A DNA stretch of 64,000 nt, taken from assembly GCA_019009955.1 (NCBI GenBank), contig CM032228.1:131582501-131646500 (forward strand). Direction: 5' to 3'. The position numbers and the translations under genes were made by a program. This document shows positions 1 to 10,885 of this stretch, in pieces (position 1 is the stretch's first letter; every line of letters begins with the position of its first letter). Origin of the DNA: Riptortus pedestris. Lineage: Eukaryota > Arthropoda > Insecta > Hemiptera > Alydidae. A model generated the notes under the pieces. It saw only the letters and a list, made by a program, of their open reading frames with translations. It did no database searches and had not been told where the DNA came from.

Positions 1-1124
1 TTTAATCATTTTAAATTAATTCAAAATTTACTTTGTTAAACCAAGAGCTATTACTTTTATTTTATTGTAACCATTGGGTGCTCTGGGATGCTGATTTTTT
101 TCATATTACTTATTATACCTGCCAACAAGCTGTGATCTGTTTAAAATGTCCTTTCTAGGCTTCTGAGTTCCCCTACGCCCATTAATCATATCGTGATATA
201 CATTTTAGACCCTATGCTTTACGGAAAATAAATAGTCAGTCAGTAATAAACTTCTTTACTCGTCACCATTAATTTAATAATACTTGCGAGCATAAGTTTG
301 TCTGCCACGTAGGCAATTTTTTTGTGGGAAGGGAGGGGGGGATTTTCCAAGCGTGAGGTAACTAATACGGGCTTGCAGAAGATACGAGACATGTTATTTT
401 AAGAAATATTGTTTTGCTTCTATTTCCTGAGTGTGAAGGAAACTATTGAGACGAGTATTATATCTGAGGTAGCAAAGAAGCACGTCAAGTGCTAGAAAGG
501 GAAGCTTGAAATCCGAGCAGGCCTTGGCTATTTGCTCCCACTAACTCACACATTTGTCTGCTCTCTCACAAACATCATCCTTGCATTCCTACAACTCCTC
601 TCACAACACATACACTAATACAATATTAGGTAAAAAATATATATTTTTTTAAACCACTTAAAGAAAATCTATGTACTTAAATATTTCTAATGCAGTAATT
701 ACTTTTGAAGTAAACCATAATTAAGCATAGATTTTAGCACAGATTAGGATATGCGAAGTAAATGGGATTCGGCAATGATAAGTTGAGTTAATACACCCGT
801 TATAATTATACTCTTTTAGAATCATATTTCATTTAATGCATACTGTTTCTTTTTAATAAGTAATTCCCAATTAATAATTCTGACCTTGTTAATTACTTAT
901 TACCATAGTGATACTTACTACTATTAATGGAGCACGCATTGTACTATCATTTTAAAAAGGTAAGTAACTTTTTTGAAAAAAACACTGGTGCATTGGATTA
1001 AAAAAGGAGAAGAAATACTATTTTCTGATTGTCTTATTAAGCTCTTGTGCTGCCCTAAAATTAAGAAATAACCATAATTTCATGTTGAAAATCGACCACC
1101 AATGCGTTTGGTATTTAAATTAAA
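1..1124. other. AT-rich non-coding DNA, no gene seen
   Basis: No open frame with recognisable protein content on either strand. Short homopolymers and AT-rich stretches only. Probably intronic, given the host exon near 48.7 kb. Confidence 0.6.
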
Positions 1125-1604
1125 AAGTCCGTCACGCAGGGGCTGCGTAAAGTAAGCAGATTTCCCACGTTAAGTTTTACAATAGAGAAATCTGCCTAAT
1201 AACAACTGTAGTAGTTAGAAACCTCTAAACCTATTCACGAGGGACGAATAGTTACGAAAACGGCCGCCAGAGCTCACGGCGGAAAGTCCGAACAGACTGC
1301 TGCCGAGAACACGCAGAATACAAATGCAAATATCTCTGTTAATATTCAAGATACAGAATAAATGTATAGAACAATATTTATAGTAAATTTAATTTGCAAT
1401 AAGATTGATTCTGTAATCTTTTTCGATCTGACGTATAGTAACGGAGATATTTCGAATTTTCGAAAATCCTCCCCTCTAAACCCCCCCCTCCCACTGGTCC
1501 TATTTCAGCCGTTAACGAACTTGATCTTTCTTTTTACATAAAACAACTAAATATCGAGTTTGGTAACGATCAAACATAAATTGTGACCGCTAGAGCGGTA
1601 ACAG

Positions 1605-1668
<64 letters not shown>

Positions 1669-1794
1669 TTTTGAACGGACCTCATTTTCGTCATCTACTA
1701 GGTAGGATCGATGGACATTCGAAGAAAAATCTCGAAAATTCCGTCATGACTACAACCTCAATATCTGATTTCCCTTAGGGGAAATCTGCTAAAA
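1125..1794 (+). repeat. Family A repeat, full-length copy (Helentron/HINE-like candidate)
   Basis: Begins AAGTCCGTCACGCAGGGGCT and ends in a hairpin (GATTTCCC...GGGGAAATC) followed by TGCTAAAA. AGCAGATTTCCC near the left end and GGGAAATCTGCT near the right end are inverted repeats of each other. A (TA)n tract of about 55 bp lies two-thirds along. The same architecture recurs in at least ten copies in this window. Subterminal inverted repeats, a 3' hairpin and an internal microsatellite are known traits of non-autonomous Helentrons (HINEs, DINE-1-like), but no target rule was established, so the class is an inference. No coding capacity. Confidence 0.75.
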
Positions 1795-1879
1795 GCAGGT
1801 AACAATAAAGGCTACTGAAAAAATAAATGTATAATTTATGTTCTTATGTTTTATATTTATGTATTTTAAACGTTCAGCG

Positions 1880-1959
1880 TACGGTTAAACTCATGCTCAT
1901 AAAAATATTTCGAAAAATTTCTTCAACTGTCCATCGATCCTACCCAGGAGATGACGAAA

Positions 1960-2018
<59 letters not shown>

Positions 2019-2678
2019 TTTTGTCTGTTAACGCTCTAACGGTCGCAATTTTTGTTTGATCGTTACGAAACTCGATATTTAACCGTTTTATGTAAAAAGA
2101 CAGATCAAGTTCGTTAATGGCTAGAGGGAGGGGGGTTTAGAGGGGGGATTTTTGAAAATTCAAAATATCTCCGTTATTATTCATCGGATAGAAAAATTGT
2201 ATAGAATCAATCTTATTGCAAATTAAATTTTCTATAAATATTGTTATATACATTTATTCTCTATCTTGAATATTAACCGAGATATTTGCATTTTTATGAA
2301 GTCTGTGGTCGGGTATAGTTCGGATTAGGTCGGCCATTTCCCTCGGCTCAGGTGGGAGGCTTCTTCTAACCTTACCCGTCGTTCCTAACCTTACCTTCCT
2401 TTGTTACTTTGTGAGATTTATGCAAATACGTTCTGTTCATCCGCCCCCCCCCCTTCTTTAGTTCTTGGACTACTAGAATTTCAGTAATTAAAATATTAAT
2501 TATTATTACAATTCAGAAGACGTTTCAGTTGGGAATTTATTTTAATTAACTGAAAGATTTCTCATTACCGTTTGTATTTAAACACGGTGGTATTGTGTTA
2601 CAAGTATGCAGATTTCTCTATTGTAAAACTTCACATGGGAAATCTGCTTAGTTTACGCAGCCCCTGAGTGACGGACTT
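1880..2678 (-). repeat. Family A repeat, minus-strand copy lacking the terminal hairpin
   Basis: Inverted relative to the copy at 1125-1794: the (TA)n tract is at 1967-2010, and the CACGTGGGAAATCTGCTTAG-type and GCAGCCCC motifs run up to GTGACGGACTT at the right. The hairpin end at the left is eroded. It carries an extra stretch of about 250 bp absent from the first copy. The two copies face each other 85 bp apart. Confidence 0.7.
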
Positions 2679-2690
2679 TTTTTTAATTTT

Positions 2691-2850
2691 AGGCCTCCCT
2701 CACGACCCCCACTCTTGCTCCATCTGCCGGGCTGATCTGTGACGCTAAACCATCCGGGACGTCACCCAAACGCGTTCAAATCGGTCCAACCGTTTAGGTG
2801 GAGTTCAGTGGCATACACACGTACAGTAGAATTATGTACCTATATAAAGA
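2691..2850 (-). mobile_element. Helitron 5'-end fragment
   Basis: Read on the minus strand it starts A|TCTTTATATAGG and continues with ACGTGTGTATGCCACTGAAC and GGTTTAGCGTCACAGATC, matching the 5' parts of the elements at 8500 and 9273. It ends in the GAGTGGGGGTCGTGAGGGAG module shared by the Helitrons at 30.7-34.9 kb. The 3' end is missing. Confidence 0.55.
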
Positions 2851-3636
2851 TAAGAACGTAATTTACTATAATAATTAAAATTTATTCTCTGAAATTATAA
2901 GTAATTTATAATATTTAGGTTATAAAGGAAACAACTTTGTGGTTCAAAACATACTTTGTTAACCTGATTCCCTCACTACCACCACCCCCTACCCCCTAAA
3001 AAACCACCCCCTATACCCTAAAAATGGAATAGTATTTTAATTACTTTCCTTATGATTAAGTTCAGATTACCAATAGTAAACAAAACATGCAAATCGTGTG
3101 TTATGAAATGTTATTCGATACCTGTAGTTTAATATAAGATTTGTATGACACTCGTTAAATATGGCGTACATCACTTGTTACTCTTTCTTATCAAATTGTA
3201 ATGAGGAATGCCTCAGATTTTTTGAATGAGAATAGGTTTAGTTGCCACAGTTTTATTGCAGAGCTTTCTTTTGAGGGCCTCCCTCATTTCCAGTGCTGTG
3301 TAAGCCACATAATCACAGTTAGCTGTGCACAGGAAAATCGACATACAGACCCCATTTAAATCCATAAAAACTTAAATTTACGCTAAAGATACAGTGGAAC
3401 CATAGGAAAGGTTTGTGATGTACGTATATGATTCCTTCTTCTGTATATCAAGCTATTTATATCGCTAAGTCAGAACGAAAAATGCGGCCCAAATTGGAAA
3501 ATCTTATCTCTTCTTGCAGCCAGATCCAGTAAGGAAACTAATAAATTAAGTAAACTATTAAATTAATAAAACTATTAAAATATAATAAAAGTTACTTTAA
3601 ATAACAAAATTAACAACTTGTGTCATGTGCATATAT
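2851..3636. other. AT-rich non-coding DNA
   Basis: No gene or repeat recognised. One C-rich patch near 2970-3015 (ACCCCCTA-like runs) is low-complexity sequence. Confidence 0.5.
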
Positions 3637-3985
3637 GAGGTCCGTTCAAAACTATAAATATATATATTTGAGTTGGTATTCTGGCAGGTGGAAGTGACTT
3701 CTAATTTTATTAGGATGAAATAATTGGCTACGCTTCCACTATAACAATTTATTAAAGCGGCAGAGCGCTTTCGATGCAGTGCATCATCATCAGTGCCCGA
3801 AGGTCTTGGATGTTGACCTGACGGCTCTTGGAGCTGGACTGGCCATTGTATTAAGTGTAACGGACGAGCTATGGCTAGTTCGGCCGTTTCCGTAACTGTG
3901 CGGCACTCGTATGGAGATATCTCTATTGTATAACTTTACTTGGGAAATCTGCTTAGTTTACGCAGCCACTGCGTGATGGATTTTA
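3637..3985 (-). repeat. Family A remnant interrupted by Penelope-like DNA
   Basis: The GAGGTCCGTTCAAAACTATA segment plus (TA) at 3638-3670 and the GGGAAATCTGCTTAGTTTAC-GCAGCCACTGCGTGATGGA segment at 3905-3985 are the two parts of a minus-strand family A copy. The roughly 230 bp between them do not belong to family A and contain the hammerhead-like core described separately. Confidence 0.5.
3750..3793 (-). ncRNA. Candidate hammerhead-ribozyme-like core (Penelope-like terminus)
   Basis: On the minus strand CTGATGA (3787-3793) is followed by a 5-bp stem, GATGC-ACT-GCATC, then GAAA (3769-3772), then AAAGCG...CGCTTT, which can form stem III (3751-3771). CUGAUGA-stem-GAAA-stem is the hammerhead catalytic core, and hammerheads are known in Penelope-like retroelement ends. 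One U is unpaired before stem II and I could not pair a convincing stem I, so activity is uncertain. Penelope-like RT sequence lies 200 bp away on the same strand. Confidence 0.35.
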
Positions 3986-3994
3986 ATTTTTTTG

Positions 3995-4275
3995 GAGTTC
4001 ATAGGAAGTTCTAAGTGAATATGGATTTTGCTGGGGAGGCATTGGATGCCCAGATGAAGGAATTTGCTGAGTTTGGAAGAAGGGCTGTCAATGTTAGTTA
4101 TAATGGGCCGGGTAGGGTTACCTAGATTGTGGATTTTAGGAAGATCTCTTCCTTCGAGGATAGCAGTTGTGACAAGTGCGTCACAATATGTTTTTCCTCT
4201 CTTAAATGGATTGCTGTGAACATGTACTCGAGATAGACCATTGATTTTGGAGTTGACTTTACATAATTAACTGGT
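3995..4275 (-). pseudogene. Penelope-like element reverse transcriptase fragment
   Basis: A minus-strand translation carries LPKIHNLGNPTRPIITNI followed by DSPSSKLSKFLHLG. This matches the conserved 'LPKIHK.G.PLRPIVS..GSPT..L.K.L' segment at the start of the Penelope-like RT domain. The reading frame runs about 90 codons but both sides are lost: no YxDD motif and no GIY-YIG endonuclease. The neighbouring hammerhead-like sequence supports the family call. A dead fragment. Confidence 0.6.
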
Positions 4276-7200
4276 AATTTTTCCCCTGAATTTAATTTAT
4301 ATCGATAGGTATTTAACTTAAAAATTTAATTAAAAAATATTCTTCTCTGTAGAATGAGCAGCAATAGGGAAAATATTTGATGATGTGATATTTGGGGTTT
4401 GACCAAGTCTGTACTTATTTTTGAAGTTTTTAACACATCGTGCAACTTATTATTAACAATTAAACTGCAAATTCATCTATAATAACATAATTAATCAAAA
4501 GTCAAAATGGTGGTGGATTATGTACTCTTTGAGATTTTAAATACTATCAATGGATTATGAAAGTATATTATGCATGATTAAGTTAAGTGTAAGTTTTGTT
4601 TAAAAAAGACATTAAGTTTTATCTCACGACCTATTCAGTTTTTGACAATTAATAATTTGTATTTTTTCATTTTATAAAATGAGGCCCATCTACTTGCTAG
4701 AATCATCAAATGTTTACCTTTATTTAATGATGATATTGTTAGTTTTCGGATTTTTATTTCCAATCATTGTGAATTAAGTGTTTTTATACAGTCGTTCCCA
4801 TGATCCATTAGTTTTGTTTAAAACCCTAGTAATATGTCCATCCCTTAGAGACATTAAAAAAATATGTAATCACATTATATATAAAGCATCATATAGAATA
4901 CAAATGTTTTAAGTAAATGCATAAGTGTTATTTTTTAAACAACAAACATGTTGTACAGTTTACTGCTATAAAGTAATCATCGCTACATAGTTTACAGCGG
5001 GATATTATGCAAAAGGAAATGTTGATGCGGGGGAAGAAAGGAATCTATTTATATAGAAGGTAATGGATATGTGGTGTGTATAAAATACTTGGTTTATGCC
5101 GTGAGCTGGACCATGGCAGACATGAATTTAGGGTAGACATGTGACAATATGATGATAGGAAGAACCAAGTCGAGGTGTTTGCGGCCAAAATATTCACTCC
5201 CACATATCGTCTCTTATCACACCCTATTACTTTCAAGCTAGCGTGTATTTGCTATTTTTACATTATCCAACATTCCTTCTGTATTGATGCTAACAGCATT
5301 GATGCTTATACAGAGAAGTCTATCATAAGAAAATAAACATTAAAATGTACCCAGTATGGCCAAAATAACTTTTTATATACAATAATTGTTGTACTTTTTA
5401 CAAACATTTTCTATATTCATGCACTTAAATAAAGATAACACACCAAAGTGGCTGACTTAATAAGATGTCTTTTTTTATATTTAAATTTATAGCTCCAAGA
5501 AATAGATTCAATGCAAGAGTGACTTCTCCTCCCTGCTGATTCACAAAAATTTATTCAAGTATTAAAATGGTACTCAATTTTTAATGATGGTTTTTTTCGT
5601 TCATTCTAGTCATTCAAATAATGAAATCCCCCCCCCCATTAATACCCTAATACAAACTAATAACCACTTTTCATTTTAAAATTTTTCACCAAAATACCTG
5701 AATCGTTAAAATTATGAGGATGATATTAAATTTATGACACCTTAATTAATGTGTTATCAAAAAATAAAATAAAGTTTAGTTTTAGGCGTTTGTGGGGGGG
5801 AAAAAAAAAAAAAAAGTCTTTGGCATTTTCTAGGATCGGCTTTTCGTTAATAATATCTATCCATGAGGCTCATCAAACATTTATTAGAGCTTATTAATCC
5901 CACAGCTTGTATCTTTGTAACTTAATTAAATGTAATAGTAATTAAATAAAATTTTTGGAGGCTATACTATTTCCCTTTTGCAGTCAAATGTTGAATTTAT
6001 TTCAAACAACAATAAACATACTAAAGTATGTAATTGTATAATTGTAAACAATTATTTCTTAAAATTATTTAATAATTTATGACTTACTTTGTAAGTACTG
6101 TTTGACCAGTGTTTCTCAAAAACTTCTTAGAGAAAGCTTTATATGGTTCTTCGGAAATCTTATTTAAATACTGGAAGGGTAAATGTTTTTCCCGTTTGAA
6201 CTCATATGAAGAGCAATGCTGAACAAATTGAAATTCCTTGTCTATCCTTCAATCTAGCCTGCCCATACGTTGCTTACTCTATCACATAATTACAGCAATA
6301 TTTCAATGAACTTCTACATTTATGACTCAGCTGCCTCAGAAACAATATTGGCTTCATGAGAGATTGATTTTTCAAGTAGGAGTCAGGGTAACTAAATATT
6401 CGAAATAAATATTCGGCAGAGTCGTTGTTATACTCGTATATGATTCATTGAAACTAAAGTGCAGAACAAATCATGTTTAAAAAATATGATTTAATTCTAA
6501 TATACGGTTTTGATTCAGAATTATCAAAAGTTTGACATTCTGTTTCACTTACAAATTAATTGACTTAATATCTATCCTGACATTTGCCTTAGCCTTGCCG
6601 GAGTCTTGACAAAGCCTTTAATCATTATTCTTTACTCAGGAAGGATTAATACTAACAAATTTTTACCAATGATTACTAGGTATATAAATTTAGTGAGACA
6701 ATTACTTTAGTATTCTCTTGTCAGCGTATGCGACGAGTAAAATAAAAATTCAACTTCACATGGTATGGACGAATGAAAATATTTTACATCTCTATTTTCA
6801 GGAAATCATTCAATGAATATATATTGCCAAGAAAGTAAATTATTGTGGAAAGAAATAAAAGCCATAGTAACATTTCAATAACTACAGGTTAAGAAAAATC
6901 TGTTAAAATAGATGAAAAACTTTATAATATATTTTCTTTTTTATAGAAATATTAGAAGATAAAAGAAATAAATATTAAAAAGAAGCAATCATGGTCTACA
7001 GATAAATTCAATAAAAATAATAAAAGGACAAATGATTATATTGTTTTAATATAAGAAGGCCTTGAAGGAGACGGACTGTTGACGGAGGGCTTATGATATT
7101 AGTGCACGAACATGGGGCCCTTCACCCTGTGCTGGGTTCAAGGTTGCTTCAAGTGGGGATCAAGTGTGCACTCTAACAGTGGGTATTAGAACTACTCTCA

Positions 7201-7482
7201 CAATGACACATCTCAGCTCTCTTATCAGGAGGGTCTCTCTCCTACCTTCTTAGGTCTCACTTTAGCTCCTTTCACTCTACTCCCCGTCTTAGCAAAATAA
7301 CGCTCCTATTCAGCCCATTCATAAACTCCCTATTGTTCATTCACTCTCGGCAAAGCTCAAACAGCAATACCCCACCTACCTCAAAGAACAGATACAATAT
7401 GCCAGCACGCCACAAAAACCTTAACTATGCTAGAACTTTCAAAAAACGTAGTTTCTGTTTGTACCAAACTTCCCTCAGAAGT
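4276..7482. other. AT-rich non-coding DNA, no gene seen
   Basis: About 3.2 kb with no recognisable protein, RNA gene or shared repeat. Long A, T and C homopolymers occur near 5630 and 5800. The patch at 7060-7320 is less AT-rich but has no open frame that I recognise. Confidence 0.5.
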
Positions 7483-7625
7483 AATTCAAATAAAGGATTA
7501 GAAGCGCCGGTATAAATGATACTGTTGTCATACCTGTTGGTGGAGACCGTCGTCACTGGCTGATGGTCGAGTACAGCTGGCAAGCGCTTTCGATGCGATG
7601 GCACCATCTTCAAGCCTGTCAATAG
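7483..7625 (-). repeat. Penelope-like terminal repeat, copy 1
   Basis: Nearly identical to 51828-51966. The shared part includes GTTGTCATACCTGT, GGTGGAGACC, CACTGGCTGATGGTCGAGTA and GCAAGCGCTTTCGATGCGAT. On the minus strand, CTTGAAGATGG...CATCGAAAGCGCT resembles the hammerhead-like core at 3750-3793 (GAAAGCGCT is shared), so it may be the terminus of a related Penelope-like family. The assignment is inferred from that resemblance. Confidence 0.45.
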
Positions 7626-8044
7626 TTGTACTGCATACCGTCCCTCAGAAGCATTGAAAACTAGGCCAAAATTAAAGCTATACATTTCTCTGAGCTACTA
7701 AGAAAAGCAGATTGTGCTGCTTAGAGCTGCCAAGAGGATAGATCCTGACAGACTGGAAAATGTTGTTTGGTACAGCAGGTGGGGTGAAGAGGCTCAAGGC
7801 CCTACTGAAATTGCTGGAGGTTCGGCGGATGGACATTCGTAAGACGGGTGTCCGAAATTGGACGTTCTTACCAATGGACAACACTGAATAATATTAGATG
7901 ATGGCTGGGGCAAGGACGGTAGCGCCTTGAGACAATTATGGGAATCCTTAAGGTGAAGGAACAAGTATTGAAGCATAAAGGAATGGCCAAAAAACACATA
8001 TGTGTACCATGACAATTAACAGAGAGAGGGTATTTAGAAACAAA
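7626..8044. other. Unassigned, relatively GC-rich stretch
   Basis: It has short open frames on both strands, but none resembles a known domain. Possibly more of the Penelope-like element, given the flank; not supported directly. Confidence 0.4.
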
Positions 8045-8440
8045 TGTTCGTCACGCTGGGGCTGTGTAAACTAAGCAGATTTCCCACATGTGCCACGTAT
8101 TTGTATTTATCTCAAAACTTCAATGAGAACAATATTGGGTATTTAAGTTTCAAATAAAATGCTTCATAACATACTAGAATATTGTTAATATGAGATGAGT
8201 AGGAGTGGGGCTTTACTGAAGACCGAAAACAAAAAATGCAATAAGACTGGTTCCATAAAAGTTTTCGATCCGACGCCTAATAACGGATATATTAAGAATT
8301 TTCGAAATTCTTCCCCTTTAACACCGCCCCCCCCCCGTCCCCTGGGGTCAACCGTTAACGAACTTGATCTTTCTTTTTCTATAAAACGATAAGACAAAAA
8401 TTACGATTGCTAGAGCGGTAACAGACAAATATATACATAA

Positions 8441-8499
<59 letters not shown>
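8045..8499 (+). repeat. Family A repeat, left part of a split copy
   Basis: Starts GTTCGTCACGCTGGGGCTG and has the AAACTAAGCAGATTTCCCAC motif, the CCGTTAACGAACTTGATCTT block, GCTAGAGCGGTAACAGACAA and then (TA)n. The (TA) tract ends at a Helitron 5' terminus (8500). The expected right end appears at 9977-10116, beyond the inserted elements. Confidence 0.65.
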
Positions 8500-8502
<3 letters not shown>

Positions 8503-8945
8503 TTATATATATAATTCTAGCGTACGTGTGTATGTCACTGAACTCCTCCTAGACGGATGGTCCGATTTGATTGAATTTTTGAATACGCGTTCGGTTGACG
8601 CCCCGGATGGTTTAGCGCCGCAGATCGGCAAGGCAGATGGAGCAGGAGTGGGGGTCGTGAGGGTGGCCTGAAATTAAAAATAGCCGTATTTCGTTTCCTA
8701 TTGGTTTTTCGGCAAATATGCACAGGATAAGAGTTGTTTATGCTGATATTTGGAGTAACTTTTGTCATATTCAATTTTGTCGTATATTAAAGTATAAACG
8801 AGATATACACTAAAAAAGTAAAGAGGGGCCAACAATTGCATTGGGCACCAACGATTGAACCGAACTGAACAAAACTCGGTATGTGAATTAGTATTAGTTC
8901 TACCATGGTTATAAGCTCTACTAAATTTGTCAAGTTCGAACGGGA
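8500..8945 (+). mobile_element. Helitron 5' portion, 3' end missing
   Basis: A|TCTTTATATATATAATTCTAG, then GTGTATGTCACTGAACTCCT and CGGTTGACGCCCCGGATGGT; the first 150 bp are almost identical to the Helitron at 9273. It then continues into the AGGAGTGGGGG / TTTCGGCAAATATGCAC unit that is repeated in the 30.7-34.9 kb Helitrons. No CTAG terminus is present. Confidence 0.6.
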
Positions 8946-9265
8946 GTGGGGGTTTACTGAAGGCCGAAAACTAAAAAACGCCGATATCTCGGTTAATATT
9001 AAAGACAGTGAAAAAAGGTACGTGACAACGTTTATAGATCTTTTAATATGCAAAAAGATTGGTTCTATACAAAATTTCGATCAGACTCAAACTAACGGAG
9101 ATATTTCGATTTTTCGGAAATCCTCCCCTCTAAATCCCCCCTCCCAATGATCAGATTCCGGCCGTTGAAGAACATGATCCGTCTTTTAACGTAAAACGTT
9201 TAAATACGGAGTTTGGTAACGATCGAGCGAAAATTGCGACCGCTAGAGCGTTAACAGGCTAATAC
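8946..9265 (+). repeat. Family A internal fragment between two Helitron pieces
   Basis: Contains the family A body: CTCGGTTAATATTAAAGACA, GATTGGTTCTATA, AACGGAGATATTTCG, TCCTCCCCTCTAAATCCCCC and GCGACCGCTAGAGCGTTAAC. Both termini are missing. It begins inside a GGGAGTGGGGGTTTACTGAA module that resembles the Helitron unit. Confidence 0.6.
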
Positions 9266-9272
9266 ACCTCTA

Positions 9273-9976
9273 TCTTTATATATATAATTCTAGCGTACGT
9301 GTGTATGTCACTGAACTCCTCCTAGACGGATGGACCGATTTGAATGAATTTTTGAATACGCGTTCGGTTGACGCCCCGGATGGTTTAGCGCCGCAGATCG
9401 GCCAGGCAGATGGAGCAGGTCTCCGGTCGAAGGGCGAAGGGCGAGGTTAATGGAAATGTAATGAAATGTAAATATGTTTATCTAATGTATGTCCTCAGAG
9501 TTAAGTATGTCATCTAAATAAAGATGTTTTCAGCTGCGAGAGGTTTTCACTTTCAGACATTGGTATTTATTGTCCAAATTTATTTTAATTTGATTTGAAT
9601 GTTGCAATTATTTTCTTTTCTTTATTTATATTAATGTATTTGCATTATTATTGTTGAGGGTTTTGATTTATTCAATTATTGGTCTACAACTGTTTGTTTT
9701 TAAGAACGTGTAGTGCGCATTCTACCAGATAATCATAGAACTAAAACGTCTTCTTATCCTTCTCTCATTTTAGCAGATTTCCCTTTTTTTTCTTTTCTTT
9801 TTGTCTACCATGTTTTCGCGATATTTTATTTACTATTTGTTTTTAGGCAAATGTGAACATAACAAATGTTGTTTTTGCGTTATTAAAAAAAGATTTTTTT
9901 TAAACATATTATTATTAAATTTAATATCCTAATCGCTTGATATATCATGCAGAACAACGTCTGCCGGGTCAGCTAG
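9273..9976 (+). mobile_element. Complete non-autonomous Helitron
   Basis: The 5' end TCTTTATATATATAATTC is preceded by A (9272). The 3' end is CTAG (9973-9976) followed by T (9977), the A^T target rule of Helitrons. A hairpin GCAGA-acaacg-TCTGC (9949-9964) sits 8 nt before CTAG. At 704 bp with no Rep/helicase coding, it would depend on an autonomous partner. It lies in the (TA)n core of the split family A copy. Confidence 0.8.
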
Positions 9977-10116
9977 TATATATATATACAGTTTTGAACG
10001 GAACTCATTTTCGTCATCTCCTGAGTAGGATCGATGACGCTTGAAGAAAAAATTCGAAAATCGCGTCATGAGTACGGCCTCAATAGCTGATTTCCCTCAA
10101 GGGAAATCTGCTAAAA
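9977..10116 (+). repeat. Family A repeat, right end of the copy split by Helitrons
   Basis: (TA)n, then AGTTTTGAACGGAACTCATT, CGTCATCTCCTGAGTAGGAT, GAAAATCGCGTCATGAGTAC, and the hairpin GATTTCCCTCAAGGGAAATC ending in TGCTAAAA. This completes the copy that begins at 8045. Confidence 0.7.
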
Positions 10117-10675
10117 TGCTGTAGGAGAACATATATTGTTCTATGAAAACAATATAAGTAATAAGATAATTCGGTTGCTAAAAAGCATCATTTCTAGTAA
10201 CTGTGATTCAGCTAACACATTTTGGACTTGTTCATGCATTAACGGAATGTGCACCATACCCCTTTGGGGTCAGACTGTCATCTGCTTCAACAATGTCACA
10301 TAGCAATAGTCCGTGATTGTGCTAGCACGAATGACTCTCCTTGTAAAACCCTCCACTAATAATGACATCCAATACCTGTGTCCCCAGTCTGAATTAGGCA
10401 AAGTATTCTATCAGTCAAAAGATACAGCCGATGTTGAAATGGTTCCCTGTCCCTATACTACAACACGTTTGAGGTAGATGGTATTTTTGGAACATACTTT
10501 AACCAACCTTCAACAAGGAATGACATTCATTCCGGTGTCCCCTCCTTCTTCATACATATCGGTGCCCTCAAGATATAAAATTAAGCTGTTAACATATTTT
10601 ATATCAAGTTCACAGAAAAAAAGAAGAGAAACTATTATCACAAAAGCCTTTGCACCAAAGTTCTTCAAATAGAAG
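10117..10675. other. Non-coding DNA, no gene recognised
   Basis: Moderate base composition with short open frames lacking any known motif. Confidence 0.45.
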
Positions 10676-10885
10676 AGGGGCTCAGATCAGCCATGGTAGT
10701 TCAGCCGGTAAACCTAAATAGGTCGTGAATTCTATTCCCACCTGGGGAATAGAAATTTTTTTAGTGAAGAACTCATTAAATAAAATCAGTTGTAGAAAGG
10801 GGTACTCACCTGTAGATAAGCCGTCCCGATTAATTTTTGTTGCATAAAGTGAACATTAATAAGTAAAATTTTAACTTGTATTCAT
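10676..10885 (+). mobile_element. tRNA-derived SINE, copy 1
   Basis: Shares a framework with 26936-27165: GGGGCTCAG start, an A-box-like GCCATGGTAGTTCAGCCGG segment, a degraded B-box region (TCGTGAATTCTATTCCCACC), a CCTGTAGATAAGCCGTCCC-type body, and a GAACATTAATAAGTAAAA tail. Pol III-promoted SINEs have this tRNA-like head and a simple AT-rich tail. The copy is diverged. Confidence 0.6.

Noticed and set aside
7678..8015. Overlapping minus-strand frames as a possible gene
   Set aside because: No recognisable domain, and adjacent to repeat DNA; left as unassigned sequence.
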